Below, piece by piece: positions 51,659 through 62,850 of a stretch of 64,000 bases of DNA (positions are counted from its first letter, which is position 1; the number at the start of each line of letters is the position of its first letter). The DNA is from Isochrysis galbana (taxonomy: Eukaryota; Haptophyta; Isochrysidales; Isochrysidaceae). The notes below the pieces were generated by a model that searched no databases, was not told the origin of the DNA, and saw only the letters and a program-made list of their open reading frames with translations. Location of the stretch: positions 6,110,999 to 6,174,998 of the forward strand of contig CM030937.1 in assembly GCA_018136815.1 (NCBI GenBank), in the 5' to 3' direction. A program made the position numbers and the translations under genes.

Positions 51659-51834
51659 GACCTACAAGAGGCGCAGTGAGTTATTGCGCCGTGAGCCGTT
51701 GCGGCAGGCGCCCACCCCGCCGGGGGGACGTACGGTGATGTGGCAGGCAGATGATGTGCCAACAAGCTGGAGGCGCGGTGCGGTGGCAGGTGACTACCGA
51801 CGAGTTTCGTCAGCACTGGCGACAAAAATGATCG
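51659..51834. promoter_or_regulatory. Bidirectional promoter region between H1 and the divergent ORF
   Basis: Only 176 nt separate two divergent ATGs, so transcription start sites for both must lie here. No TATA box was identified with confidence. Confidence 0.5.
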
Positions 51835-53934
51835 ATGATCGCAGCTGGTAGGGGTAGTGTTCCGTGCCACCGCAGCGGCGCGCTCGGCCGGCGCATTCCC
51901 GCAGGCAGTGGCGCTAGCGGCGCGAGCTCGGCCTTTGAGATGAAGGACTCTGCACGCAAGGCGTACGAGTCCCTCTGCACAGACTTCCCACAGGTCGACG
52001 CTGCTTCTCTCGCCGCACTGCACGAATCGCTCGATGCACGAAGCGCAGTGGACGTTGTCCATCACACCAATTCAGAATGCGCTACCCACCTCGCCGTCGG
52101 GAGGAATGACCATGCATTCCCGTTTACAACAACTTTCCTGTCTGGCCTGGAATGGGCTACATCGAATGCCTCACGCCAATCTCACTCTAGCGAATTGCAT
52201 GGTCTCTCATCCGAGGCCGCTTCCGCTTCTGCATATGCTGAGGTATATGCTCAATGTGTCCGGCATGTTGCCGAGCTTGTGACAGCTTTTGCCACAGGCA
52301 AGGATGTCCGTGTACATCTGCGATCATATAATCCTGCGATCGGAAGTGTCGACACTACTTTTCGACACACTACTAGCGGTCGTTTCGAAACTGAGAGCAC
52401 TCTGGAACCAACCAATGCTTCAGACGTAGTGTTGCATGACTCTCAGACCACTTGCGTCTCCGATGAAGAAGAAATCTGGGCTGCTGAGATTGATGAGGAT
52501 GATGCGCCTTATGAAGCTGTCGAACCATCAGTCCACATCAAAACTGGAATCGCCTGGCTGCAGGATCATAACGTCTTGTCGGAGGATACGCCAACAGCTG
52601 CATCGCAGTCACCGCAGGCCAAGTTGTTGCATCTTCTCCAGTCGCTCAACTTTACACCACTCTCTCTGCTTCCATCGGCAGCATCCTGGCAGCGAGCACG
52701 TCTCTATGCGTCCATCAACAAGGCTGTTCAAACGGTCATTGTTGCTACGGCCTCTGGATCTCTGTCGTCTCAGGAGGCCGATCAGCTCGTGTGGCCTCTG
52801 CTTTCCCTTGTTTGTGAGAGACTTCGCTCATCTTCGGATGCCTTTGACAACGAACTTGAAACGGCAATCTCTATCGCTGGGGCCTCCTGGCGCAATCGGC
52901 TGCTCGTAGCTCTCCTGGCGGACGATAGCCTTCCTTGGCGTGACGCCTCCTCTCGCAGCTATTGTATTCTGGAAGCCGCTGTTCGCGCAGAGCTCCCTGC
53001 ACTGATCCATTCTTTGGAATCATCCACCAATAGCACTACATCCCCTCATCCACTGCTTGCCCTACTTTCGTTTTTCACGAAGACGCCCAGAGCGCATGGT
53101 GCGCGCACATATCAAGTGCTACTTGATACAGGAGCACTCCAGTTCATAGTGCGTAAATGTTGCACTTCTGGCACTGACGTGCGCAATGCTGCTGATCCAG
53201 TAGAAGAGTGGCGTTGGCTTTTGTGTGTTTGCTGCAAACATCGCCCAGTTCTATCATTTGTGGCGCGTGTCCCTGCACTCTTCAAAGCTATCTGCTCGTC
53301 CGCATGTTTGCGGGAACGCAAAGCTGATCGGGTGGCCTGGTTGTGGATTCTTTCCGTCGACCAGTGTCGGTCGGCCTCTTTCGCTCGCACGCATTCACAA
53401 GCGCATGCATCTCATACCTTCAATGATGAACTCACAGCCAAATCCATAAATGCCTTGAGAGACCTTTGCGACGCCGCGCTTTCATCAGGGCCTATGAATG
53501 GCTGTCCCGATACCGATCGCCAAGCTCTGAAACCAGATTCACATGGTCCCGGCAGAACGCCGCCAGGAGATGGCAGTGCAAGTTTTCTGGAGGTTCCGAG
53601 TGAGCGGCGCCAAGTAGATGCACTGTTGTTCATCTTGGAGCTCATGGGCCTGTTGAAGCAAGCTATGGCCGGTGCCATGTCACCAAATGAATTACTCTTT
53701 TCCACAGCAGCATCGCCGCTATATGAGCGACTGGAAACCTTCGGCAAGGAGTTGAGGAACATCATGAAAAAGGACGTGGCAATTGGGCCGCCTGGAGAAC
53801 ATCTTGGTGTTCGCACAGCGTTTGTGAAGACTGACCGCGGGGGTTCGGGAAAACGCGCAGAGCTGTTTGAACGAGTTGCCCGAGCTCTCAAAATGCTGCA
53901 CGTCGCGAGTACAGCTCCGTGCAAGAATGATTGA
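51835..53934 (+). CDS. Large hypothetical helical protein
   Basis: A single open frame of 699 codons starts at ATG 51835; a second ATG at residue 36 (MKDSARKAYESLC) may be the real start. The early stretch LCTDFPQVDAASLAALHESL has the look of a CUE/UBA-like helix pair. Residues ~260-700 are Leu-rich helical segments (LLHLLQSLNFTPLSLLPSAA, LLVALLADDSLPW, PLLALLSFFTK, LLCVCCKHRPVLSFVARVPA), as in ARM/HEAT-type scaffolds. It has normal codon use, lacks transmembrane segments and appears intronless. No family is recognised. It is transcribed divergently from H1. Confidence 0.75.
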   Translation: MIAAGRGSVPCHRSGALGRRIPAGSGASGASSAFEMKDSARKAYESLCTDFPQVDAASLAALHESLDARSAVDVVHHTNSECATHLAVGRNDHAFPFTTTFLSGLEWATSNASRQSHSSELHGLSSEAASASAYAEVYAQCVRHVAELVTAFATGKDVRVHLRSYNPAIGSVDTTFRHTTSGRFETESTLEPTNASDVVLHDSQTTCVSDEEEIWAAEIDEDDAPYEAVEPSVHIKTGIAWLQDHNVLSEDTPTAASQSPQAKLLHLLQSLNFTPLSLLPSAASWQRARLYASINKAVQTVIVATASGSLSSQEADQLVWPLLSLVCERLRSSSDAFDNELETAISIAGASWRNRLLVALLADDSLPWRDASSRSYCILEAAVRAELPALIHSLESSTNSTTSPHPLLALLSFFTKTPRAHGARTYQVLLDTGALQFIVRKCCTSGTDVRNAADPVEEWRWLLCVCCKHRPVLSFVARVPALFKAICSSACLRERKADRVAWLWILSVDQCRSASFARTHSQAHASHTFNDELTAKSINALRDLCDAALSSGPMNGCPDTDRQALKPDSHGPGRTPPGDGSASFLEVPSERRQVDALLFILELMGLLKQAMAGAMSPNELLFSTAASPLYERLETFGKELRNIMKKDVAIGPPGEHLGVRTAFVKTDRGGSGKRAELFERVARALKMLHVASTAPCKND

Positions 53935-55090
53935 ATGAGGGGCGTGCATCTTATCGCATTGAGTTGAGTGTACATTTGTGTTTGCACATGCCATTTTCCC
54001 GCCACTCTCATTTTGATGTGAGGGCTTGAAGAGAGCCCATCCGCCCCGTCTTAAATGAATAAATAAATGACTGATTTTATGGATATGGCCTAGCCAACCC
54101 CACTAGCTAATGGGACATAAATTTTGAGTCCCGAATTCCAGCTAAATTTATACTTAGTTCACATGGGGGAGGCGCCTCGTGCCCTCCCCCTCAGGCTCCA
54201 ACGCGCTCCAACTCCCCTCCGGAGGACCTGTCGGTCCCCCTCAGACTCTGCCTCCTCGCATGAACTGAGCAGTCATCAGATATCGCTACAATCCAAACAC
54301 ACGGTGGAAGCGCGCCGCACTCCTTCGCACGCGACTGGCTTCCATTGTACTGAACCCCCCCACCCCCCACCCCCAAACCCCCAACCCTTCATCTCTGAGC
54401 CGCAGAACTTCAAAGATGCCAGGAACGAAGCCAGGGTCGGCGAGGCGAGCGAGGGAGAGGCAGCAGAGGGGGCCAGGGGCAAAGCCCCATAGGGCCAGGC
54501 CAATACTTCTAGCATCTAGAAGTGTTTCTGCGAATTCGGGTGGCTGTGGCTGGCTCAGGTCGTCAGAAGTGTGGCGCCTTCTCTTTCTCTACAAGCTACA
54601 AGCGGCTGCAAGTTTGGGGCCGCGGCGCGCGGCTCTCTTTGCAAGTAGCCACAAGTTTGGGTGCGCGGCGCCGGCTCTCTACCTGGATAATCTCCTCTTT
54701 CTCTTTATTAGTAGAGCCCTACTATGGTCACTCGCTTTTAACTTTGAACTTTCGAAAACAAATCTTTATTTATTATTGTTGTGCATGTAGTAGTTGGGAG
54801 CCGCCCTAAGTCCCCTGTATGCCTGGCGACCAGGGACAAGGGGGGGGGTCAGCTCGAGGGCAGGCCCAGCGCGGGCGTGGGAGTACAGCTCGCTGCCCGC
54901 GCACACTGGGGGTCTGTGTCACATCGTTGAATGCCCAGCCCCTGCTAAACTGCTAAATAAAAGGTAGGCAGGGGCTGAGGTGCTGAGGTTGATTGTACGG
55001 GCCCACCCCGGGGGACTTCCGCGATGGAGAGAGGGGGGAGGGGGGTACGAGACCCCCATTGACCCCCACTTATAAAAGTAGGTTGAGCGG
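53935..55090. repeat. Intergenic built of repeat fragments
   Basis: The 49011-type end (CTAGCCAACCCCACTAGCTA) is at 54088. An inverted family-B fragment (GCCTGGCGACCAGGGACAAG) lies at 54820-54905. The terminus TTATAAAAGTAGG is inverted at 55070-55085. No gene was seen. Confidence 0.5.
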
Positions 55091-55800
55091 CACAATGCTC
55101 AATAATAATCATAAGTGGCACTTATACACTTATTATAAGTGGTAATCATAATAATAAGAAGAAGAAATAGAAATATAGACAATCGAGTTTCGAGCTTCAA
55201 CCGTACCACCACTCAATCAATACTCAATCATCAATTACTCAATAAGAGGGCGGCGCGGTATTTTTCATTTTCATCTTCGAGCGCGGGGGTGGCAGCTGCC
55301 CCCTCGCCAGTGGGGGGGGGGAATACAAACGCTGCGCCCCATTGCGCCATAACCATAACTTACAACGTACCGCAAGCCTTTGCTGATGCCAATTTCTCGT
55401 CCTTGCGGATTCAACCTACTTTTATGAGTGGGGGTCAATGGGGGCCTCGCGCCCCCCTCACTCCATCGCGGACACCCCCCGGGCTGGGCCGCTGGGCCCG
55501 TACAACCAACCTCAGCCCTGCCCTCTGGCTGGCAGGGGCTGGGCAATCATCATCCTGGCCCAGACCCTTCGTGGGCGCGGGCCACGATTCGCACTCCCAC
55601 GCCCATACTGGGCCTGCCCTCGAGCTGACTCCCCCCCCTTCCCTGGTCGCCAGGCATACAGAGGCCGCAGGGAGGCTCCAATGGCCAGCGTGGCAAGCGT
55701 GGGGGAGGCAGGGGGGGGCAGGGCTGAGCCCCAGCCTCCACCGCCCCCTGAGCTGCCCTTGCTGGCCCTCTGGGAGCCCCCAAAGGCCGTCTGAGAGCAG
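55091..55800 (+). repeat. Repeat terminus plus family B, copy 1
   Basis: Positions 55408-55450 carry the ACTTTTATGAGTGGGGGTCA end. Positions 55555-55790 (CTGGCCCAGACCCTTCG ... CCCCCTGAGCTGCCCTTGCT) match 60370-60600 closely. Open frames are not conserved. AT-rich simple sequence precedes it at 55090-55260. Confidence 0.6.
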
Positions 55801-55943
55801 GCCGTGGCGCGCCGCATGGCGACGCGCCGCAGGGAAATGGGTGGAGGAGAATGGAAAGAGGGAGAGGGCGGGGGTTTTGCACCCCTCCCGATGGAGTGCG
55901 GTAAGAAACGGGCCCCGTTTGCGTTAGCAAACGGGCGAAGGGG

Positions 55944-56340
55944 GGCGGCTGGCGACAGGAGGGGGAGAAGGAGGGAGTGGCTCAAGACGTCCTTGTGGCA
56001 GGTATCGGGGGGCGCAGTTATTTATTTCTTCGAGGACTGCTCGCGGCGCGAGCTGTAAGGGCCGTTCTGCGTTCTGCTTCTCGACGAGAGGTCCCTCTCC
56101 CCCCCCCCCCGGTGTTTTCCACCGGTGAGTCGCCCGACGTAGGTCGGTTCGCCTCACTAGGTTTTCCCTCATTGTAAGTTGTGGGGAGTTATAATGGGAG
56201 CCGGGGGTTTGCGAGGGGGGAGATTTGAAGGGATGCATATGTGTGTGTCTGTGCCACCACTTCAAGGCGTGCGGGCAGGTGCGCTGAGGGGTGTCGTGAT
56301 ATAGTACCGGGCTAGTGGGAGTAGTGGTACTAACGCTCAG
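55944..56340 (+). repeat. Dispersed repeat family D, copy 1
   Basis: It aligns with 61808-62227 in the same orientation. It contains the nested hairpin GTGAG..CCGAC-GTAG-GTCGG..CTCAC at 56124-56156, a second imperfect hairpin around the GTTGTGGGGAGTT phrase, and a conserved end GTACCGGGCTAGTG...GTGGTACTAA. No protein is conserved. Confidence 0.7.
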
Positions 56341-57017
56341 TTGTTTTATTATTATCTCGTGCTTGCGGATTCGCAGGATCCTTGGCCCTTCGGGCGCCCG
56401 TGCCCGTGCGCGGAGTGCGAGAGCGTCTGTGTTTTTGAAAAGTATTTGGTTTTCGTGGCAGGTTTTAATTGTGGGGGCAGGTCTACCTTTTAGCTTTTAG
56501 CTGGCCCAAAGGAGGGGGGAGCGCTGGGGAGCGCTAGGGAGCGCGGGGTAGCCATGGGGCTGGGAAAGAAAAGGAAGCACCTCGTTGGGTTGCACCCACT
56601 AAGCCACAGCCTTTCCGCCAACCACGCGCTCCATGCACCATGATGAACCATGAATCTGAATCTAGATACTCACACTAGGAGGCGAAAGAAACAATAACAT
56701 GCGTTTCGCACGTGAGTGCTTCAAAACATCATTTCATTGAGACGCCAAGGAACTAGCAGGAAAGTGAAACTGGGACTCGGCGCGAACAAGCAACAACGAG
56801 AGAGCGAGGAAGCAGGAAAATTGGCAGTACGCCCGCTGCCAGCCGCTCAAATCATAGTAGTGCTCGCAATTTGACAGCTGCTCTAATGCACGGTAGAGTA
56901 TGGCTTTCGATTCCCTCGCAAGAGAGATGAGGTCCAATTGGGCCAAGGCAAGGGAAGGTGAAGGCGAACCTCACACACAATAGCTGCACGTCCTATTTCA
57001 TTGAGGAGCTCAACAGG
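56341..57017. other. Intergenic, 3' flank of WARS
   Basis: An open frame of 70 codons at 56946-56734 on the minus strand has reasonable composition but no ATG. Otherwise nothing is recognised. Confidence 0.35.
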
Positions 57018-58710
57018 CTACTGCGGAGATATTCCCACAAGACGGCGAGGTGTCATGAATGCTTTCACGATGTCGTCCGTGACATGAGCTCTAGCTTCTT
57101 GATGTGACGCCACTAGCGGTTGAAGACACTTTATGAGCTCGCTCTTGATCTCACCTGAAAGCATTCGCCCCGTCTTGTATTCTTCTCCAATACGTTTAAG
57201 CTCAGCATCATCGTGCAAGAAGAAGTTCAGCCACTGGTATGAGATGTCCTGTTCCAGATTGCCGCCTAGCTTGCGATGTTCCTCAATTGTCATTTGCCCT
57301 CCTGAATAGGCGTACTTATTCACTTTCTCCTTGATTTGCTTGGGCGTGTCCGAACAGAAGACCGCCGTTGATTGGTCCGAAGCACTCATTTTGGAATTTG
57401 CACCTTGAAGAGCTGGGAAGAACTTAGAGTGAATCAGGGCAGGCTTCGAAAAGCCTAATCGAGGGGCCACATCTCGGGTCATGCGAAAATATGGATCTTG
57501 ATCAATCGCGCATGGAATAAGACAGGGAATGTCGGTGCGCTGGCCAAAGATGTGTGGGAAGGATGTCGGAAACGATGGAGCTGCTTGCACAGCTGGGAAA
57601 GCATGCTTTCCGATGTTGCAGGAGTCGTCGAAACCGAAGATGCCACGAACTTGATTGTACGTCACCGCTTTTTGGATACGAATGATGTTTGGGTACATCG
57701 ATCCAATCTATATGCAGAAAAAGAGATGGGAGCATTGTTTATAAGATGGGGCCAGAAGCGAGGCAACGAGGACTTGGAGCGATCACAATCTGTGCGTCGG
57801 AAGATTCACTGCTCTATGAGTCGGGAAGGGTGATTGAGAATAACGTGCTCACGTATTCAAGGTCGGAGAAGATGAAGGTACGCGAGATATCGAATCCGCA
57901 AGCAATGATATCCTTGGCGTTCTCAAAACCCAAACGATGGCATTCATCGAGTTCAAGATCTTTCCAAAGAAATTTCTCGTCGTCCGTCATCTGGATGACC
58001 TGATGCCCACGGGAAATAAAATGCGCTGTCGAGACACTCTTTCACCTGCTACGTCTGAGATGTCTAGCTTGGAGGCAAAGGAGGGTGCTGAGTGATCTCC
58101 TCCAGTATGCTCGCATACCACAGGGCATTGAAACACATCCTGCAAATACTTGGTGAAATGGAATGGAATCAAATGGCCGAGATGAAGGGCTTCCGATGAT
58201 GGCCCGCGGCCTGTGTACAGGTACATAGGCTGCTTCTTCTCGTACACGTCAAGAATCTTGTCCAGGTCACGATGAGAGAAAAAGATCCCTCGCTGCGCAG
58301 TAGGCAAGGTTGAGGAGGCATCATAAGTGCATTACCAGCAGATGCAGCCTAAAAGCTGCGAGAGGAATAAGGATACGCAACCGTATGCTAAGATGCTGCG
58401 AGTAAAAAAGAGCAGCCAACGCGCTTCTCACCCGAATCCAGATGTGAGCACGCTTGCCGGTCACTCGTTCGAAGCGTTCAATCAGCGCTGGTGAAATGGC
58501 CTGTGAGCCGAACTGTTCGATCAGTTTGTCATAGTTCATGTTACCTGTAGCTTCCCACGGATTCACTACCATCTCCTTCTCGCCTTCCGCAGCGCCATTT
58601 GAGATGGCCATCTCCTCGATCCCGGCGGCAGCTGCATCGGCCATCGCTCGACCGCTCTCTCGCGGCTCCCCACGCTGGCGAGGCCGCACGGGGACCAGCA
58701 GCCTCCTCAT
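57018..58710 (-). CDS. WARS: Tryptophanyl-tRNA synthetase, eukaryotic cytosolic type
   Basis: Exons are 58710-58432, 58292-58119, 57999-57853 and 57707-57018, all with GT-AG introns in phase 0, giving about 429 residues. It charges tRNA-Trp with tryptophan. Class I signatures are LHLGH (the HIGH motif, ~129-133) inside [18 protein letters not shown], and KMSAS at ~306-310. Other family blocks are [58 protein letters not shown] and the C-terminal FMTPRRL. Length and motifs match the archaeal/eukaryotic type, not the bacterial or organellar type. The N-terminal ~22 residues before MADAAAAG may be untranslated or a short extension. No WHEP domain is present. Confidence 0.96.
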
Positions 58711-59591
58711 TTAGTCTACTGCTACAGTACTATGCTTCTTAGTGCTTCTGCAAACTAAGTTTATACTTGGTGGCCAAAGATGGGAGGGCACCCTCCCTCT
58801 CTCCTCCCTGGTCCCTGGCCTCCCCCCTCCCCCCCCCTCCCCCTCTCCCGGCCCCCCCTTATTAGGGCGGTCAAACAGTTTTTATTAGGGGTGGAAAAAT
58901 GACCATCTCAGAATCTCAGAATTGAGGAAATTTGAGGATTTTCTTCGGTAGAAAGTTCCCAATACCAATACACCCAACTAGCACATATCCGGGGCCCATT
59001 AGCCATTAGGACCCGGACACCCCCCTTGGGCCCCCACAACAAAACGTAATCAAAAAAAGACAGAAGACGCGAAAATCGCAAAAGCTTGGAAAGCTCAACT
59101 TCAAGTCGAGACCGGGCGCGCGGCGTGTCCGTTTTCCAAGGCTAGGGTTGGGTGTTGGGTTAAGCCCGTTAACAAGTTAATACCATTAATTAATACCCAG
59201 TAATGGTAATGGGCAACATCTGACCTGTTAACACCCAACCCCCCAAACCAAACCTGTTAATGCGCTAAGTTTTGGCCCTCTGAGAAACTCAAAACTGCCC
59301 GTTATTGTACCATTAATGGGCATTTGTGGGAGGGGCTCCGAGCACTAGTAGTTGACCTCGTGTTTGGCGCTGGAGGCATAGGAGTGTTCGGAGCGGCCGC
59401 GCTCCGCGCGCACCACCAAGTTATCGAAGTGTAGATAGTATCTATAGATGGTAGATGCATAGCATTCATCCTCTAACCAGCACCAGCCCATACTACACAC
59501 TCCACCTTGCACGAGAGCCACACACCAAGACACCACACACGCCGCGTCGATATCACTCGGTGTTCTGACTTGACTAGCAAACAAAGACGCC
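58711..59591. other. Intergenic with mobile-element ends
   Basis: TTAGGGCGGTCAAACAG at 58862 is the same TA-flanked end as at 50607. A satellite-like phrase (AGCTCAACTTCAAGTCGAGA) lies at 59093. An inverted repeat GGTTGGGTGTT / AACACCCAACC brackets 59145-59245. No gene is recognised. Confidence 0.5.
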
Positions 59592-59680
59592 TAGGTGTCG
59601 TTCCGCCAATCATGGGACAAATCGAATGGAGCCATCAACCATCAAATGTCCATAGTCATTTATACAACAATATTCGCACT
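59592..59680 (+). repeat. Repeat family C, left-end relic
   Basis: GGTGTCGTTCCGCCAATCAT then GGGACAAATCGAATGGAG and CATCAAATGTCCATAGTCAT are diverged from 44174-44240 and from the inverted 61745-61805. Confidence 0.6.
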
Positions 59681-59811
59681 GACTGAGGGTGTGTGCGAAA
59701 AGTTTTTTTACCCGTAATGTGACAATAATCACGACCGGAGGGGCGTGTTTACCGCCCAGAGGGAGTCCCGTGCGTAGAGCCCTTTTTCTTTTTGCTTCCC
59801 AACTAAGTTTA

Positions 59812-60320
59812 TACTTGCTTCGCCCATGGGGGGGCACGAGCCCCCCTCTCTCTTCACTCTTCCCCTTCCGTGGGGGAGGAACCACCCATCCTCCTGGCAT
59901 GCCTAATGGCTTGCCAGGAGGAGACTGCCCTGCTGACCCACTCTCCCACCGACAGGCACGCCTGGTTCGCTCGTCCTGGCCCCTCGTGGCCAGCCCATCG
60001 CTCCAACCCCCCCTCCCGCCCTGGTCGACAGGCAGACAGGTGCAGATTGGGGATTGGGGGCCCCTGAGGCTCAGGAGCGCCAGCGAGGGAGAGGCAGGGG
60101 AGGCCTGGGCCCAGCCCCAGCCTCCTCTGCCCCCTGAGCTGGCCTCCAGGAGCCTCCAGGGGTCGCCAAGGGCAGCTGCAGGCCTGCCGCAGGCGCGCCA
60201 TCGCGCGTGCCGCAGGACAGGGGAGAGAGAGCGCGGAGAAGGGGGTGGGCGGAGCGAGAGCTCCGCTCACCGAAAAATAGGTAAGTCCCGCACCTGTTTA
60301 CAGGATAAGTCGGGGCTGAG
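59812..60320. repeat. Dispersed repeat family A, copy 3
   Basis: It is closely similar to 23018-23515 from the G/C palindrome (59828-59846) to the terminal hairpin and CAGGATAAGTCGG. It runs directly into family B. Confidence 0.7.
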
Positions 60321-60369
60321 GCCGCCGCCCACTCGGAGACACAGGAGGAAGGGGGCAGGGCACTCAACA

Positions 60370-60600
60370 ATCTGGCCCAGACCCTTCGGGGGCGCGGCCC
60401 GCGAGCCGCACTCCCACGCCCGCGCTGGGCCTGCCCTCGAGCTGACCCCCCCTCTGTCCCTGGTCGCCAGGCATACAGGTGTCTCTGGGCGGCTCCCATG
60501 GCCAGCGAGGCGAGCGTGGGAGAGGCAGGGGGGGCCAGGGGCTGAGCCCCAGCCTCCACTGCCCCCTGAGCTGCCCTTGCTGGGCCGAGTGGGGGGCGCG
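60370..60600 (+). repeat. Dispersed repeat family B, copy 2
   Basis: It matches 55555-55790 over most of its length, and an inverted fragment lies at 54820-54905. Confidence 0.65.
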
Positions 60601-61224
60601 CGTGCGCTCGTCGAGCGAGCTGTCGAAGGCGCACGCGGGGCTGGTGCGGACGGCGCTGGCGGCCATCGCCCTGTGGGGCCAGTCGGTGGGCCCGCTCCGG
60701 TCGGTGGGCGCGGAGCGGCGCCGGCTGTGCACGCACTGGATGCACGATGCACGAGCGTCCGCGGCGCCTCGGCATCAGGAACGCGAACAGGCTCCGCCTC
60801 CTCCGCCGCGCCCTTGGAGCAGGAGGAGGAACGAGTCGTGCGAGCAGCGCTTGCGCTCGGCGTCCAGTCGACAGGTGGCCGTGGCGAGAGAGTCGAACGA
60901 AGAACGAAGCCAGCGAGCAGGAGCACGAGAGGAGAGGACGGAGGACCGTGCGGATGTGCGCCGAGTCGCCACCATCGTGAGGAAGACGAGGGCGAGGAGA
61001 GAGCTGGAGGGTGAGCGAGGAGGGAGGAGGGAGGCAGGCAGTAGGAGCCTTCTCTCTCTGGTAGGTCGGTGAGAGGCGGAGGGGGGGGGTGGGGGGGAAG
61101 AGAGGCGAGTGCTAAAAGACAGACAGATCAGTTGTTTACGTTAGTGTTCTCGCCATATACTGTAATAATTCCCCGGTCCCAGGGGGTGCCCCCAGGGTTC
61201 CCGCCCGCCCTCCGCGCCCAGAGT
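60601..61224. other. Intergenic; possible exon remnant
   Basis: After family B the plus strand holds an Arg/Glu/Ala-rich open frame to 61072 (SKAHAGLVRTALAAIALWGQ early on). It is not recognised, lacks an ATG of its own, and could be GC-driven. Confidence 0.3.
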
Positions 61225-61805
61225 TCCCCCGCGGAAAGAGTGAACGCACGGCGTGCACCTTCCTGGAAGTTGCTATGCGCACGCACGGCGCCCCCGCGGG
61301 GGGGCCGATGCACATCGCGCCGTGCCCATGCACGGCGTGCACAATGTGATTGCAAGTCATCACACGTGCTGCGTAAAGAAACATCTCTCATATTGCACGT
61401 CTACGTAGTTGTGCGCCTTATAGGTGGTACGCAGAGGGAAAAAGGTCGGCATGCGCACGCACGGCGTCTCCGCGGGGGGACCGATGCACATCGCGCCGTG
61501 CCCAATGCACGGCGTGCACAATGTGATTGCAAGTCATCACAGGTGCTCAGTGGATACTATTCATTAAACTGCATGTTTATTATGTAGTTGTCGGCCTTAG
61601 AGGAAACGTAGATGAAAAGCGTTTGCATGCGCACGCACGGCGTCCCCGCGGGGGAACATGCACCGCGGGGAAAAGCAAAGAAAAAAGTTGTTATCCCCAC
61701 GCACGGCTAGCCCTTATTTAATTTTAAAATACTATATACATAACTATGGACATTTGATCGCTCAATTCGACTGATGCCCCACAATTGACAGAACGACACC
61801 TTAGG
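61225..61805 (-). repeat. Repeat family C, inverted copy
   Basis: It contains about three units with AATGTGATTGCAAGTCATCA and CGCGGGGG hairpins, and ends in the complement of the 44174-44270 segment (TTTAATTTTAAAATACTATA ... GACAGAACGACACCT). It establishes family C as a dispersed element with tandem units inside. Confidence 0.75.
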
Positions 61806-61807
61806 GG

Positions 61808-62227
61808 GCGGCCGGCGACAGGCGGGAGAGAGAAGGGAGCGGCTCAAGCTCGAGGAGAGTATCCTGAAGGTGGCACAGGCTACTCGACTCGCAGTTGCTT
61901 ATTTCTCGAGAACTGCTCACGGCGCGAGCTGGAAGGCCGATCCTCTTTGTCGACGAGAGGTTCCTCCCCCCCCCCCCCCCCCGGTGCTTTTTCCCGGAGA
62001 GTCGCCCGACGTAGGTCGGTCCGCCTCAATGGGTTTTCCCTCATTTTAACTTGTGGGGAGTTAAAATGGGAGCCGGGGGCTTGCGAGGGGGGAGATGTGG
62101 AGGGGTGCATAGGTGTATGTATCTGTGGCTAACAACACGCGCCAAGGTGTACGGGCAGGTGCGCTGAACGCTGAGGGCTGTCGTGTTAGTACCGGGCTAG
62201 TGAGAGTAGTGGTACTAATGCTCAGCT
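61808..62227 (+). repeat. Dispersed repeat family D, copy 2
   Basis: It matches 55944-56340. The 9-bp hairpin CATTTTAAC/GTTAAAATG (62032-62058) is perfect here. It is followed at 62250-62296 by the 45-bp motif shared with 10933 and 28274. Confidence 0.7.
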
Positions 62228-62387
62228 AGATTACGTGCACGTGCAGTAGGTAGTGGTTCCATTCGCCGCGAGTGCGGTAAGAATATTGAAAGGTTTTAGA
62301 TGGGTGTTTTCCGGGGTTGTATTTCCTCAATCCTCAATCCTGACTTTTTCATTTTTACACCCTTAGGCTAAGGCTAAGGAGTTGAAA

Positions 62388-62850
62388 TAGTGTTTGACCC
62401 AGGTTGTTCTGTCATATATGATATCATATATGATATCTCAGTATTAGTTGCTCTAGACCTGATACTGAGTGTCATATGACAAGACTAGAGCCTACACTTC
62501 AACTTGTTTTACTAGTACAAGTTCAGGGGGCGCAAGCGGAAATACCGGCGCTCCCAGCTCCAGCTCCGAGCCCCCCCCCCCCCAATGGCCGCCAACCTGA
62601 TGTGCAGCAACGATGGCGGCGGCGACGACGGCGATGACGAGTGTCACACCGCCGTGGAGTGGGGGCGGCGCCATGTGGAGACGCTCCAGGGGTGCTGCTG
62701 TGTAAGCAGATTTTTATCATAATGGCGGGTTTATAAGTGTAGATGTTTGGAGTGAGTATCATATGATATTAGATGTATGATATCATACTCAGTTCCATGG
62801 CAAGTGTCATATGACGGTATGACGGAACAACTTGGTGTTTGACCGCCCTA
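62388..62850. mobile_element. MITE-like element with inverted ends and TA flank
   Basis: The left end GTGTTTGACCCAGGTTGTTC then TGTCATATATGATATC and the inverted right end GGGCGGTCAAACACCAAGTT then GTTCCGTCATA are imperfect inverted repeats. Both are AT-rich with many GATATC/CATATG palindromes. The right end TGTTTGACCGCCCTA matches ends at 50607 and 58863. There is no ORF. Confidence 0.5.

Noticed and set aside
56734-56946. Small gene downstream of WARS
   Set aside because: The composition is plausible, but it lacks an ATG and lies in the likely 3' UTR, so it is mentioned only in the flank entry.
59140-59250. Telomere-like GGGTTGGGTGTTGGGTTAA
   Set aside because: It is not a regular tandem repeat. 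It is one arm of an inverted repeat with AACACCCAACC.
59689-61014. A 441-codon plus-strand frame
   Set aside because: It crosses families A and B, and the other copies of these repeats do not keep the same protein.
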